From assembly GCA_037176845.1 (NCBI GenBank), contig JAYKXP010000002.1, positions 372,001 through 436,000 on the forward strand: a stretch of 64,000 bases of DNA, written 5' to 3'. How positions within the stretch are numbered: position 1 is the first letter of the stretch; the number at the start of each line of letters is the position of its first letter. Below the pieces are notes generated by a model. That model searched no databases. It was given only the letters and a program-made list of their open reading frames with translations, and had not been told where the DNA came from. The position numbers were made by a program, and so were the translations under genes. Origin of the DNA: Paramarasmius palmivorus. Lineage: Eukaryota; Basidiomycota; Agaricomycetes; Agaricales; Marasmiaceae. Below, in pieces: positions 37,597-48,652 of this stretch.

Positions 37597-40140
37597 CTAG
37601 AGCGGCTTCAGGGAGTGTTTACTCTCCCGCATCAGGAAATTACACCTTCCGTTCTCCTGTTCAGGTAACTCTGGCTCAGTAGCTAACCCAGGATAATCCA
37701 ACGACGCAACACCTCCGGTACTGAATTCCGGCCAACTCCAGGCTTTATCCCCCTCCATAACCTTGAGAGTGCTTTCGTAGGCACGGCCACGAAGTTGAAG
37801 GTAGCTCTTGTCTGGATTCGGGTTTCCAGTTCTTGCAAATGATGCCCACATATCTTGAATAAGTGCAGTGAAGTAAATGTCTTCCGGAACACGAACAGGT
37901 TGGTTGAATAGATGGTAGGTGCCGAATACTTCGTAGAGATCTCCAGAGTGACAGGCGTAATACGGCTGTTCTGGGTGGCCTACGGGGAACGAGCACAAGC
38001 CGTGAGGATTGAAAAACGAGAGAGCATAGGCGCGTCTCATTGAATACGTGTATCTGCGAGTACGGGATGAGTGAACGCTAGCACGAGCATAGAACTTACA
38101 GTGAAGGGAAGACATTGGATTTAGTGGCAGCTTTGATTAGTTCTGCCGATGGACAGAGGAAAACAATGTCGCTGTAGACATTGATAGTGGCATTATCTGC
38201 AGAAACATCAATACCAAGTCTTGAATTAGAGAAATAGATCGTCATACATGGCGTGAATTCCTCGGAGATCTTCCAAAGCCCTGACTCGACGACTTCTGCT
38301 GCGAGATCAGGGCCAAACATGACTGCGAGAGACGCGCTGAAATCCGTAGCGTCCGGCGAAATCATATCGAGAACCCTGAGTTGATACAGTCAGAGCTGCC
38401 CTGTAGATCATTAATAGAACATACGATTGGAACTCGTCCTTCATCCATCCCATCAGGACCGGTACACTGTTAATATCCGTCCCTTCCTCAACTTGACCAA
38501 TGGCTGGTTTGAGTATGTATTCTCCATCAGGAACAGAGGGCCACCAATAGACATCCTTCGCTGCGTTCGAAAGCTCCTCTGCTGGAAGTGCTTGAAGACA
38601 TGCAAGACGTTCAGCTCCAGTGCTATTGCATAGGGACGAGATAAGGGGCTCTAGGAGTACTCATAAGCCCAGCGCGGCAAGTAAACAAGAGACAATCATT
38701 ACCATGCATCGCGGCGGCAACCTCAGGACTAGCAAATGTACTAGCACCACCCGACATGACAATAGCGCGACTGAAGAGTCCTTTCGCCGGTGGACTCCTC
38801 AACAAATCGATAACCGACCAGCCACCCGCCGACTGCCCAAACACAGTCACATTCTCTGGGTCTCCACCGAAAGCGGCAATGTTGTCGTGAACCCATTGAA
38901 GTGCCGCGACCTTGTCAGCGAAACCATAGTTGCCAGAAAGGACACCATCGTTCAGAGAGAGGAATCCAAATATGTTCAACCGGTAGTTGAATGTGACGAT
39001 AACGGTATCTGTCCTAGATACAAATGGACCGCCATCGAAAGTTGCATCCGATCCAAGGCCGTAGAAGTTGCCTCCTCCATGGATCCACACTAACACAGGT
39101 TTGAGCTCGCTGGGCTTGCTGGTTTTTGATGGTATGTATGGGGTGAAGACATTCAAATATAGACTATACGGCGCACGACGTTAAGTGCAAGTAGAAAGAG
39201 GCGGGACGAATCAACGCACCAGTCCTCACTGAAGCCCCATGGATTTAATTCGGGACTCTGGAACCAGCCAAATTGAAGGCATCCAGGTTTTACTGGTAGA
39301 AACGTCAGTAATTCGCGAAGAGAGAATGTCAAAAGGCAAGACCCACGCGCTGTAGCTTCTACAGAATCACCTTTCCATGGTTCGGGTTTTCTCAGACGTA
39401 GTTTTCCTAGCGGTGGCTGAGCGTATGGGATTCCCATAAATCGGAAACTCAGATGGTCACGGGTTCTGGAATAGCATTAGAGAGTGATGCTGAGGAACTT
39501 GTCTAAGGACCAATACATACCCTGTGAATACGGTATCTTCAGAAGTAACATCGACCCTTGGTGACGACGTGAAGTCAGTATCGACTTTGCTAGTGTGGGG
39601 TGCCGAATTAGTGCACAAGAACGGAAGGCTAGTGGAGTTTCCCCTGTCGAGACAAGTGGCGTTCTGAGAAAAGAGTGGATATTGTCCAACTGGGTCCTCA
39701 AACGAAACTGATGGCGGCGCGATAGAAATGGAACATGCTCCTCCACTCGAGACCCAAATTTCATCATTCAGGTTTCCGAGGTACTGCTGGTAAACAAGCT
39801 GGCTGTTGATGCTGTAAATTCGACGTTATTCAATAGGAACTCGTGAACATGGCATGTCACGCACTCGTCCAGTTTCCCAAAGTCAAACAACGACTCGCTA
39901 TATTCCCTACACACTTCTTCCGCTTCATTCTTTGTGGCAGGCTCGTGGAAGAAAAGTGCGCTTGAACGATCCGCATAATGCTAGATTTTCCGTTAGACAT
40001 GACAGCTATAGACCGACCATGAAACGCACCTCCCAGTCTGCATCATTCTCGAAGAGTAGCGACACAACTCGTCCTTGAGGAATTTTTGAGCCAAAAACCC
40101 CGAGGCTGAGAGCAAGAACTGTGAACGTTTGCGCCCACAT
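37597..40140 (-). CDS. Secreted type-B carboxylesterase/lipase with N-terminal extra region
   Basis: Alpha/beta-hydrolase of the carboxylesterase type B family. The ATG at 40140 gives a signal peptide (MWAQTFTVLALSLGVFGS). About 170 residues follow before the catalytic core, including NDEIWVSSGGACSISI and LPFLCTNSAP, a Cys-containing region seen in a fungal subfamily. The core starts at FRFMGIPYAQPPLGKLRLRK, then EDCLYLNVFTP, WIHGGGNFYGLG (oxyanion hole) and the nucleophile elbow VTVFGQSAGGWSV, with Gln in place of the more common Glu before Ser. A His-containing block YACHSGDLYEVFGTY is near the C-terminus. About nine exons; ends ESKHSLKPL. It probably hydrolyses extracellular esters. Confidence 0.92.
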
Positions 40141-41382
40141 ATTTTGGCTCTGGATCGACCCGGGACGCGAAAAGATGTGTGAGAAGTGGATACATGTCCC
40201 GTTGGCTCTTAAGTATGAGGGGTCGATTGATTGCGCTTGGCGGGTCGTTCGCTTCGCTGACTTTTTCACAGGGTCAACTAATCGGATTCACATCGGGTCA
40301 TAACGGTCAGTTGCGACATTCGACTTAGGTGATTGGTTCTACAAACTTTTGGGATTAAAAGACAAACCCTGGTACAAACCTACAGAGATGTTTAGCAATC
40401 ATCGATTCAGCAGGACATTGGTACTCACGTTGACCGCAATTCGAACCTCTCAACTGCTTAGCCTGCCTTCGGAGCCCGAGTACCCGCGGGGCCCGCAACG
40501 TGAAACTTGATAGTCAGACTTCGATGTACTTAGTTCCGGATCCAATCAAGTAGGACTTTATACACGAGGTACGAGTGATTGGGTCTGCCTAGGGGAGACT
40601 AGTAGAAGGACGCTGGAAGGACGCATACTATGTATTACCAACGTTTGGGGATCGAGAACACCTATTCTGGCGAGCTAGATTCCTATTAAGAGTTCATATA
40701 ACACAGTCTAATGAACCGTCAACCACGGTGCTAGCGTACTGACCTCTTCTCAGATCCCGCCTTCCCCGTTCGAGTTGGGTAGAATAAGCGGCGGAGAGCT
40801 GCGTTCGAGGACTCGGTCACTTGGATGCCTGTGTCTTGCTCTCCTTACCCCTCATAGTTTCTGTTCATCTCCACATTTGAGTCTCGTGAGAACCCAGAAG
40901 CCCCGTACCAAAAAATGCGTTTGACGCTTTCAGGGTCATGGAACCGAACCAGTGTTAGGTTTGTGTGCGAGGAGAGGAAGATTCAAGAACGCGTTTGGCG
41001 TGAGGTGAGGATGATGGGTTGAAGTGTTGGTGATGTTGGAAAGAACTTGAAGCATCTCGTGCCGGACCCCGGTGCGTGAACGTTTGAACCCGTGAGCTGT
41101 GAACATGTGAACCCGTGAGCTGTGCCTTATGCACGTGCGACCGCGTCACTTCTTCTTCAACCTCATATAAATCTATTCAAGATTCACCGCCTCGAAACCC
41201 ACAGCCTGCACAAGAATTAATGATGGATACGACACAGCCAACATCCCGTGTCGCCTGCGTTTCCCGAAGAACTTCGTGCCCGCCAAGATGGCCGACTCTG
41301 ATACAACTTGAAACAGGTATAAAACTAGCTTCAATACCTCAAATGCATCTTGAATACCTTTGTCCTTGCCCCTTTCACTCGC
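40141..41382. other. Intergenic with a short tandem repeat
   Basis: No gene is seen. The stretch holds a two-copy 23-bp tandem repeat (41076-41121) and ends in a probable 5' leader. In that leader an ATG pair at 41220 opens a frame that does not join the next exon in phase. Confidence 0.45.
41076..41121. repeat. Two tandem 23-bp copies
   Basis: The unit is GTGAAC, three variable bases, then TGAACCCGTGAGCT. It occurs at 41076-41098 and 41099-41121 with two mismatches. It sits about 260 bp upstream of the hypothetical gene start. Confidence 0.8.
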
Positions 41383-43355
41383 ATGATCAAGAACTCGAAG
41401 CATTTCATTGTCAAGGGGAAACCCACATTCAACGAAGTTCGTGGGAATCAAATCAACACGACGCTCAATGTTGATACTCTTCATTACAACGGCGGAATCG
41501 CTGCCAGACGTACGGAATACGACGAAGTACGTCCATAATCGTAACGAATGAAGTTTGTTAGGCTAACCACAGTGCCTTCAGTTCGAGTACGTGAAGCGTG
41601 GTCATGTCATTACTCTCAAAGAGATTTGCTCAATGGACATCACCGAGTACAAATGGAAAAACGGCAAATGTCACTTTTACGATCGCAAAACTCGGACAAA
41701 AGTATATAGTATCGAGCTGTTTGGCAAAAAATCCAGGTTTACCGCAATCGGATACGAAGGCGAAGAAGCCTATGAAGTCTGGGAAGAGCATTTTCAGGGA
41801 TTTTCGCGCGATAGGTACTTCTTCTCTTTCACTCCCATTAGAAATATACTAAGATTTGAATAGGGATCCAAATTCATGGTTACTGTTTGGCCTAAATCAT
41901 TCCGAGGTCCCAATGTTGGTCTTCCACCACGGTGAGCCTTATTTTATGGAGTACGAGTAGAGGTATTGATTAATTACCATTCCCAGACTTGATTCCGATG
42001 GCCCATCTTTATACGGAGACCTTATGGATGAATTTGTATGTTAGGCTGAAGTTGCCTTACGTCCAGTGCTAATGCTTATACCGTTTCGAGCAGATGCAAA
42101 TGGGATGCTCCCCAGAGGATATATGGATGGATACCAGCAAAGGCGTTTTATGTGTGGGGCCCTCAGGTCCCTACCTAGAGCATCCGATTGGGGGTTGTGA
42201 CCCTGACAACACCATCATCGTCCCTTCCACCAGAGACATGCTCAATGCCGACACTGTCTTCAGATTCTTTCGGCGATTCAAATCTAAAGAGTTGCACCAA
42301 GCGCTCGTATTTTCGGCATCGTTTCTCTACAAGCCCCACAGCTGTTATCACTTCCTTCACCCAACCATCAGCCCCGAAGCATTAGAGGAAGAACAGCGCA
42401 ACCTAATGTCCCTCTTTCCTGGCCGGCCGCACGAACAGCTGCGCAGCTCCCTCCTTGGACTGCGTCTTGATGCTGTCTATTCAACTTCGCTGGATGCCGT
42501 TGCGAGGTGGCCCCAGGAAGCTATGCGGTGGCAGTGGTCGTCATATGCCCTGTTCGATAAAACATCAGTCGGTGAATTGACACGGTGGGCATTTCGGGTG
42601 ACTTTCAATGCACTATTAGTAAATACACTAATACATTTACCACAGTCTGTCAATGTGTGGTGATAAAATTCGTCTTTATGCCGAGTATGATCGTTTCTCC
42701 CGAACTAAGTCTTGGGTATCACAATTTCCGCGTTGTATGGAAGAAGGAAAAACCGAAGATTACTTTCGTATGCGCTCACTTCATTGTACACTACCAAACG
42801 CTCACCGTTTTTCTTGGACAACAGTCATCAACGCATGGCTAATGCTAGAATCAGGGAGCCCGAGAGAATATGACGGTCTTGCTTGCTTTTTCAAGCTCTG
42901 TGACGGCGAAATCCCCCCGCCTATCTACCTATTCCTCTATCCACCAACACCAATAACAGTGTCTGAAGTCGTCTCATGGACAGATAGACACACCAGCACC
43001 CACTTTTGGTCACTGGACGAGAATGGCCAATCCGAGATGACAGAAGAGGAACTCGAGCAATGGGGTGTTCCGATATTGACTCCACGCATCCCCTCTATCT
43101 GGCTTAGATCCTGGCTCTCCTCCGTATACACCACCCTCTACGATTGGCAAGTCGCTTGTGGGTTTGACCCTACTACCGCCGATTTTGCACGGCACATCGG
43201 GGAGCCTGAGCTCGAGATCCTCAGGCCGAAAGGTGAGGTCGTCGCTTTCTCTTATCATTATTCGGTTTGTTAACCAACTTGATTCCCCAGAAGAGAAACC
43301 GAGTTCATGGTGGGAAGCCATTCCAGGATCCGGAATTAGCGCTTTAGGGTTTTGA
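41383..43355 (+). CDS. Lineage-specific hypothetical protein, multi-exon
   Basis: I do not recognise the family. The likely start is ATG 41383 (MIKNSKHFIVKGKPTFNEV). Further exons read FEYVKRGHVITLKEICSMD, GYEGEEAYEVWEEHFQGF, then the largest block (SPEDIWMDTSKGVLCVGP, DTVFRFFRRFKSKELHQAL). The C-terminal block contains WLMLESGSPREYDGLACFF, IWLRSWLSSVYTTLYDWQV and, after the last intron, SSWWEAIPGSGISALGF. No signal peptide, membrane span or catalytic motif is evident; it is rich in Trp, Phe, Tyr and acidic residues. Introns near 41527, 41814, 41931, 42037, 42648 and 43233 have regular sites. A truncated paralogue lies at 27150-27434. Earlier ATGs at 41220/41223 do not connect in phase. Confidence 0.65.
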
Positions 43356-43851
43356 AGTCCCAGATGGACTGGGTTTCGTTTCAGACGACATTCTTCTTTG
43401 TTGCGTATCTTAGGGATGTAAAGGAAACAACCTGGGTAGTTGTAAGGGCGGCTCTTTTGAGTGTTGGCCTTAGATAGTTTAGGGATGAAACAGCTGGATA
43501 CGGACAGGCTATACACAGTTCTATTGTAGCACCCTTCATGCAATTTCAAAGGACCAAATTGCGCGTTAAATAGATGCATTACTTGATCGCATGGAATGAG
43601 TATGATATGGGTGATTGATTCTGAGATGGCTTATAAGTGCAGGGTGTTTAGCACCTAAGAAAGACGAGACCTTGAATATCTAAATATTTCTGGAACCTGA
43701 TCCTAAACCCCAAGGTGGCAACGTACCTGGTTTCTGGTCACCATGCTGAAAAACACCTGCAACTGTAGCAATGATGAGTCCAATGTCCCACATACCAGCC
43801 GGTAGTACTCACTCGTCATACGCAAACTGGCCAGGAACGAGCAGCCCGTGG
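43356..43851. other. 3' flank of the hypothetical gene
   Basis: No confident gene. Frame fragments on the minus strand (for example GKFFEDLDNHGLLVPGQF near 43840-43900) look protein-like and could be spliced exons read through the small ORF that follows. I could not build a complete model. Confidence 0.3.
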
Positions 43852-44103
43852 TTATCCAAATCCTCGAAAAATTTCCCATCGGAACCAATTGAATGTGATA
43901 ATCCCAGAGCGTTGAAAATCCTTCATCGGCCTTACATTCGATGTTAAGATGCAACAATATATATCGCCCAGAGGATCAGAGATGATAACGAACGAGGAAA
44001 TTGCAACTTCAACTTCAAGCAAAGACTGATCGTTGGTCGACGTCAAGAAACAAGCGATGACGATGATCAGCAAACCCACCGCACTGGATTTCGGCAAAGT
44101 CAT
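43852..44103 (-). CDS. Candidate small secreted or membrane protein (83 aa)
   Basis: An ATG frame at 44103 begins MTLPKSSAVGLLIIVIACFL, a good signal peptide or anchor, and ends at 43852. A TATA-like element (TTTATATAG on the minus strand, about 44136-44143) lies close upstream. The spacing is tight, and the frame may continue through an intron at GTAAGG into the alternative frame with DNHGLLVPGQFAYDE. No family is recognised; the second half has two adjacent cysteines. It could be a small effector-type gene or chance. Confidence 0.3.
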   Translation of the reverse strand: MTLPKSSAVGLLIIVIACFLTSTNDQSLLEVEVAISSFVIISDPLGDIYCCILTSNVRPMKDFQRSGIITFNWFRWEIFRGFG

Positions 44104-46322
44104 CTCCGCTGAACAGATGTTGACTTTATGGGTCCTATATAAACCCACCGCCCACATCGTCATCTTCCCTTCAACCCCCATCATGTAACGACCACGACCT
44201 TTCTTATTTCTTCCCCTTGCATGTCGTTCTCGTAGTATCAGCTCTCGACTCTTCAATACCATCACTACTCGAAATTTTAACTTTCAACCTTCCAACTGAG
44301 GAAAACCTATCACTTTGCATAGTGTCTAACTCACATACGACACTCTTTTTGGTGGTTCTTGCTACCATTCTTCTTCAACAAACGGATTGCACGAAGCCAT
44401 TATCGAAAGAACTGAGAAGTAGGCATAACAACCTGCGTACGTTGGACTAATCGTCATTTCACGTTTTCAGGCACTGATGACATTTCTGCGTAGTTTTCTG
44501 ACGAAGTGCGCCCTGAGAATTGCAAACCTGTCTCTTTTGACTGTGTTGAGCATTTCTCCTCTTCGCTGCTAACGCATCTTTTTGCGAGCAGCCTGATTCC
44601 GCAGACGCCATGCTTACTTGCCAAGACGCTCAACGATTCTGGATTGATCAAGTTCGTATGATCTTGTCGCCAGTTTTGTGACAGGTGCGTGCCCATGTTT
44701 TACGTATTCGGTTCATTCTAACAGACCATTACAGCCAACTTCCCTGCCGTACCTTTGCCAGAGTCTTACCGAAACCTGCCGTGTTTCACGGCCTCGATTT
44801 GGAGTTAATAACTTCAGGTCGACTGTTGAAGGCGAACTAACCATTCCCTTTGACCTGCGGAAAAGAAGTACAAGAGTCTTGGACTTTCTTTCTCTGCCCC
44901 CTGCCTCGCGTAGCCCTCACGGGTCAATCGCTTGAGTGCCTCCGTTTCTGGTATCTTCGCTGAACTTCCCCGGGCCTCAGCACCTCTTGAGCAATCCCAC
45001 GCGGAAGCCTTTGGTTGCGTCCCTTTTGAACACCTTTGCTCCACCAGAGTCCTCATCCCACGCACCCCTTATCCATTGCAAACTATTGTTTCGGGAAGCG
45101 CCGTCTCAAGCTCGAAAGTGTACGGTATCAGGCTAGCCACTGTTCTTATTGAGTCACTCTGGGAACAGCAGTTGCAACCTGTTTACCGGGACTAGTAGCT
45201 TGAGTTCTGGCTGCAATATTCCCCGAGTTTGAGTTTTTTCCTCGTGCAATAGTGGGCAATGAAGGCCACCTCCAGTTTCCTTCGAAGCTTGAGTGGGCAT
45301 TTCTGATGCATGGGCCCCTGATGTCCAATATGCGTCTCTTGCGACGGATTTGAGTTGTACATGTACGTCGCCCTGTTCACCTTCCATTCAATCTTACTAA
45401 CACTTTCCAGCTGGTGTAGTAGCACGCGTCAACGGTGGACCTCTTACAGTGCGTTCGAGGTATTAACACACCGGTACCACCTGTTCAGGCAGTCTGCCAT
45501 GTGCCCTTGTTCCGACTAGTCCCCAAACCCGCCGCGAGTCTTGTACTTGCACCCCAGAGGCTGCGTTTGCCGCGATGATTTGGAAAGCCGGTTGCTGCTA
45601 GAAAGGTCTGAGTGGGACGGTTCCTACCCTGCTCTTCACCTCTAGCAAAAGTCAACAAAGCACCCGGCACTTTCATTTCAACTGCTTGGCACCACCTCTT
45701 GCCTCCTTTACGTCCTGGTTCTACCTCTTCGGGTTTCAGGTTCAGCCAGCTCGAGCGAGTTGTTTCCGCCTCGTCTTCTGTGATCACCCTATCACTCTGG
45801 TGCTTTGTCAAATTTGCACCGTTGTGTACAAGGAGATTAGGGATCGAAGCAACAGACCTCGAAAGGTTTAGTTGATGGCCGACTAGTTGTCTTTGATTTT
45901 ATATCATCAGAGCTAAAGTTCTCGCGTTGAGTCCACTTTTTGCCCGCTCTGCCTTATTCCATGGTTTGGCATCGAGTGCGCGGCCGCGCCTTCTGTTTTC
46001 TGTTCGGATTTTCGTGGCTCTTTTGTTGTGATACCGTTTCCTCTTGTTCTTTGCTGGCGGCCGGACTTTTTGTCGTTTTGCTTCATTTTGAGATGTGTTG
46101 GTGGAGAATCTTTACATAGTGCTGTGTATCTACGAGTCTGCAAGGCACGTTTTTCACGAAAGTTAATGAACGAGACGACAGTGATGACCATAATCGAATT
46201 GGAGGTGCAGTGAGTTCTTTATTTTCACGTCCGGTAAGGGATCGGATTCCATCAAAGTACATAAGGTGGGGAGACATACATAGATACACATATATACAGA
46301 CTCTGGTTAATAGTGCGATAGT
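44104..46322. other. 2.2 kb region without a supported gene
   Basis: Several frames of 75-110 codons overlap on both strands (for example 44932-45195 plus and 45485-45811 minus). None has a recognisable family, and the longest minus frame opens with TTG. Plus-strand fragments such as FPAVPLPESYRNLPCFTASIW near 44745-44810 might be exons of a fast-evolving gene. I see no repeats or transposon signatures. Confidence 0.4.
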
Positions 46323-48089
46323 CTAGTTCTTCCCAATGTTGATGTACGCTGCGACACCGTCAATGCCGTCCTTGAGCAAGGTCTCATACGCCCTCACGAC
46401 CTTAGCCAAGTCTTCATCGTCATCCTGCCACCCAGTGAGCTCTTTCAAAACACCAACCACACCTTTCTCAGCGATCATCTCATGGACTGCCTTACCCTGA
46501 GGATCCGCTTCCTCCTCTTCCCATTCCCAAACATCATCATCCCAAACCGTTGGCGCAGCCAACATAGCCATAGTCGGTCTCATACCATTCATCGAGGGCC
46601 TCTGACCATTCACAGATGGTCTCTGTCCACTCAACGAAGGTCTGGATCCGCTCATAGAAGGTCTCTGGCCAGCCAACAACGACAGCGAGCTCCTACTTCC
46701 CGTCCTTGACTTGGTCCTCTTCTTGGGGTTGAACAACAAAGCCGACGCGACACCAACCAATAACGCGTCCCTCGGCAGTCCCAGCTCTCGACACATCTCA
46801 ATAGGCCCCAAGAACCTATCTCCCTTCTTCAACTTGCGCAATGGTTCACGACCTACACGCGCGACTTCATCTTGCATGTTGGGATTGGAGAACCGAGCAA
46901 GGATCTTGTGGACGTATTCTTCGTGTTGCTCTTTGGTAAAACCGTGCTTGCGGATGAGTGCTTCACCCGATTCGTGAAGAGCTTGGGAGACGATTGATCG
47001 GATGGCTTTGGAGTTGATAGCTTCGAGGATAGTTGGGTGACTGGGTATCTTGGCGGAGGTTGGGGTATTTCGGCCACTAGAGGTGGTACTGGTCATGGAC
47101 AGTAAGGATATCGAAGATCGGGAGGAGGCATTAGAAGAATTGCCCGAAGTAGGCAAAGCGCCCAAGAAAGCAGTGATGGCATGGCCAGTGCTGCGGATTG
47201 CGTATTAGTATCAAACGCGTAAGAACAAGGCATGACGCGACGCGCACTTAAGAGTGAACAACTTCCTTTGAACATATGCATCCAAGTTATTCGTGGCTAA
47301 CAACGCGGAGTAACATTAGTTAATTCTGACTTCTCCTAGGAAGATGCTATCCCCGCGTACCTTTCATGCCCTCAATTTGGACGTCTGGGTCCGTTTTCTT
47401 GAGGCTATTGGCATCAACTATCCATTCGTAGAAAGGCTCCACGCCCACGTCGAGTAGATTTTCGGTATCATAAGGCGGGACGATACGGTCCACCGAACAA
47501 ACGGCATATCCGACGTTATTGCGAGCGTACTCTCGCTCTTGGTCGTTGAATTCCTTATCAACGGCATCTCGGAGGACATCAGTTGCCCTTTGTGCATTCT
47601 CACATGCAACAATGTTGATAGGACCGCTGAATTCGGAAAGTGGGAATGAGCGAATAGCGAGATAACGACTGGTCCCGAAATACGCACCGATTCTCTGCCA
47701 TTCTAGTCCGTATAATTTGGGCGATTGGCTTCGCAAGCCTAGGCAAGATGTCTAAAAGTCTTCGTCAGTGATTCTCACAAGCATGAGAAAGAAAACTCAC
47801 TAGGACCAACGGCGGTTGTAATAATAGAGAGCTGCTTCTTCGCAATTTCCTCGAATGCTTGAAGGTTGGTCGACATGACTGCGGACACGTCCGTTATAGT
47901 CTCTATCCATGGTTGATCATCCAGAACATGAACCTCGTATTGCCCGTTCTTGTTGAGTTCGTTGACAATTGGTTCCTGAACATCGGCGAAGACGACGTGG
48001 AATCCGGCTTGAGAAAGAACGGCACCGATAAAGCCTCGACCAATGTTTCCTGCTCCAAACTGAAGAGCGGTAGGTTTGTCGGTAGTCAT
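46323..48089 (-). CDS. MTLD: Mannitol-1-phosphate 5-dehydrogenase with low-complexity inserts
   Basis: NAD-dependent enzyme of the polyol long-chain dehydrogenase family, reducing fructose-6-phosphate to mannitol-1-phosphate. The N-terminal Rossmann motif is LQFGAGNIGRGFIGAVL. Spliced exons then give TTAVGPNILPRLAKPIAQII, GPINIVACENAQRATD, VGYAVCSVDRIVPPY, VEPFYEWIVDANSLKK, and AYVQRKLFTLSTGHAITAFLG across an intron. The C-terminal helical domain has HESGEALIRKHGFTKEQHEE and MCRELGLPRDALLVGVASAL. Two inserts are unusual: a Ser/Thr-rich stretch after AFLGALP (SNASSRSSISLLSMTSTT), and five degenerate seven-residue repeats of the GQRPSMS type (46575-46672). The ATG at 48089 and C-terminus YINIGKN are clear. 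At least five exons. Confidence 0.92.
46575..46672 (-). repeat. 21-bp in-frame tandem repeat coding (G-x-R-P-S-x-S/N)n
   Basis: Five degenerate 21-nt units inside the mannitol-1-phosphate dehydrogenase gene encode GQRPSMS, GSRPSLS, GQRPSVN, GQRPSMN and GMRPTMA in order along the minus strand. They interrupt the conserved C-terminal domain between ALLFNPKKRTKS and VWDDDVWEWEEEE. Confidence 0.9.
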
Positions 48090-48652
48090 AGCAGCGATAG
48101 ACAGCGAAGGGTAATAGCTGGATTGAAGGCAAGGTGGAGGGGTATAAGTAAGAAGTCAAACCCCGCGATTACCTGCGATTACACTATAAAAGGCGGTGAA
48201 CCGTGAGGTGCGCGTGATGTCACCGTTGGCCAAGAGTTGTCCCGAATGATTTCAGTTGCATCTCATTCGCTCGTAATAGCCTCGGCCACACTGGGGATGT
48301 CGATGAGGATTGTTTACAGATACCAGTACGCAGTGGATTGACACAGCTACGATAGTACTCCAGGCTTCGAGGCTCGACCTTGTTGAGCTTGAAGTTCGCA
48401 AAGCAGTCTCCAGGTAGATAAATTTGAAAAAACGGTCATAACGATCTGCTTGGAATCGCGGAAAACATGTGGGTAACCGTTCCAATTTCAACTGCCGCCA
48501 ACGCCTCCTGATGTCATGCGATTCTCCTATTCAACCTCATTCAACCTATTAATATCGATGTTACAAGACCCAACAACAAACAATACAGTGTACACCAAGT
48601 TCAAGTATCACATGTAATACAACAATAACATGCCAGTAATGAAAACCAGAGC
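48090..48652. other. Intergenic, no gene
   Basis: This contains the upstream region of the mannitol-1-phosphate dehydrogenase gene and the 3' flank of the next minus-strand gene. A TATAAAAG at 48185-48192 faces the plus strand, away from the dehydrogenase gene, so its relevance is unclear. Confidence 0.45.

Noticed and set aside
40430..40465. Possible tRNA on the minus strand (GGTTCGAATT B-box-like)
   Set aside because: The T-stem does not pair and no acceptor stem or A-box fits. Similar matches near 581 and 41085 fail the same test.
45485..45811. 108-codon minus frame and overlapping plus frames
   Set aside because: It opens with TTG; similar-length frames exist on both strands, as expected by chance in GC-balanced DNA.
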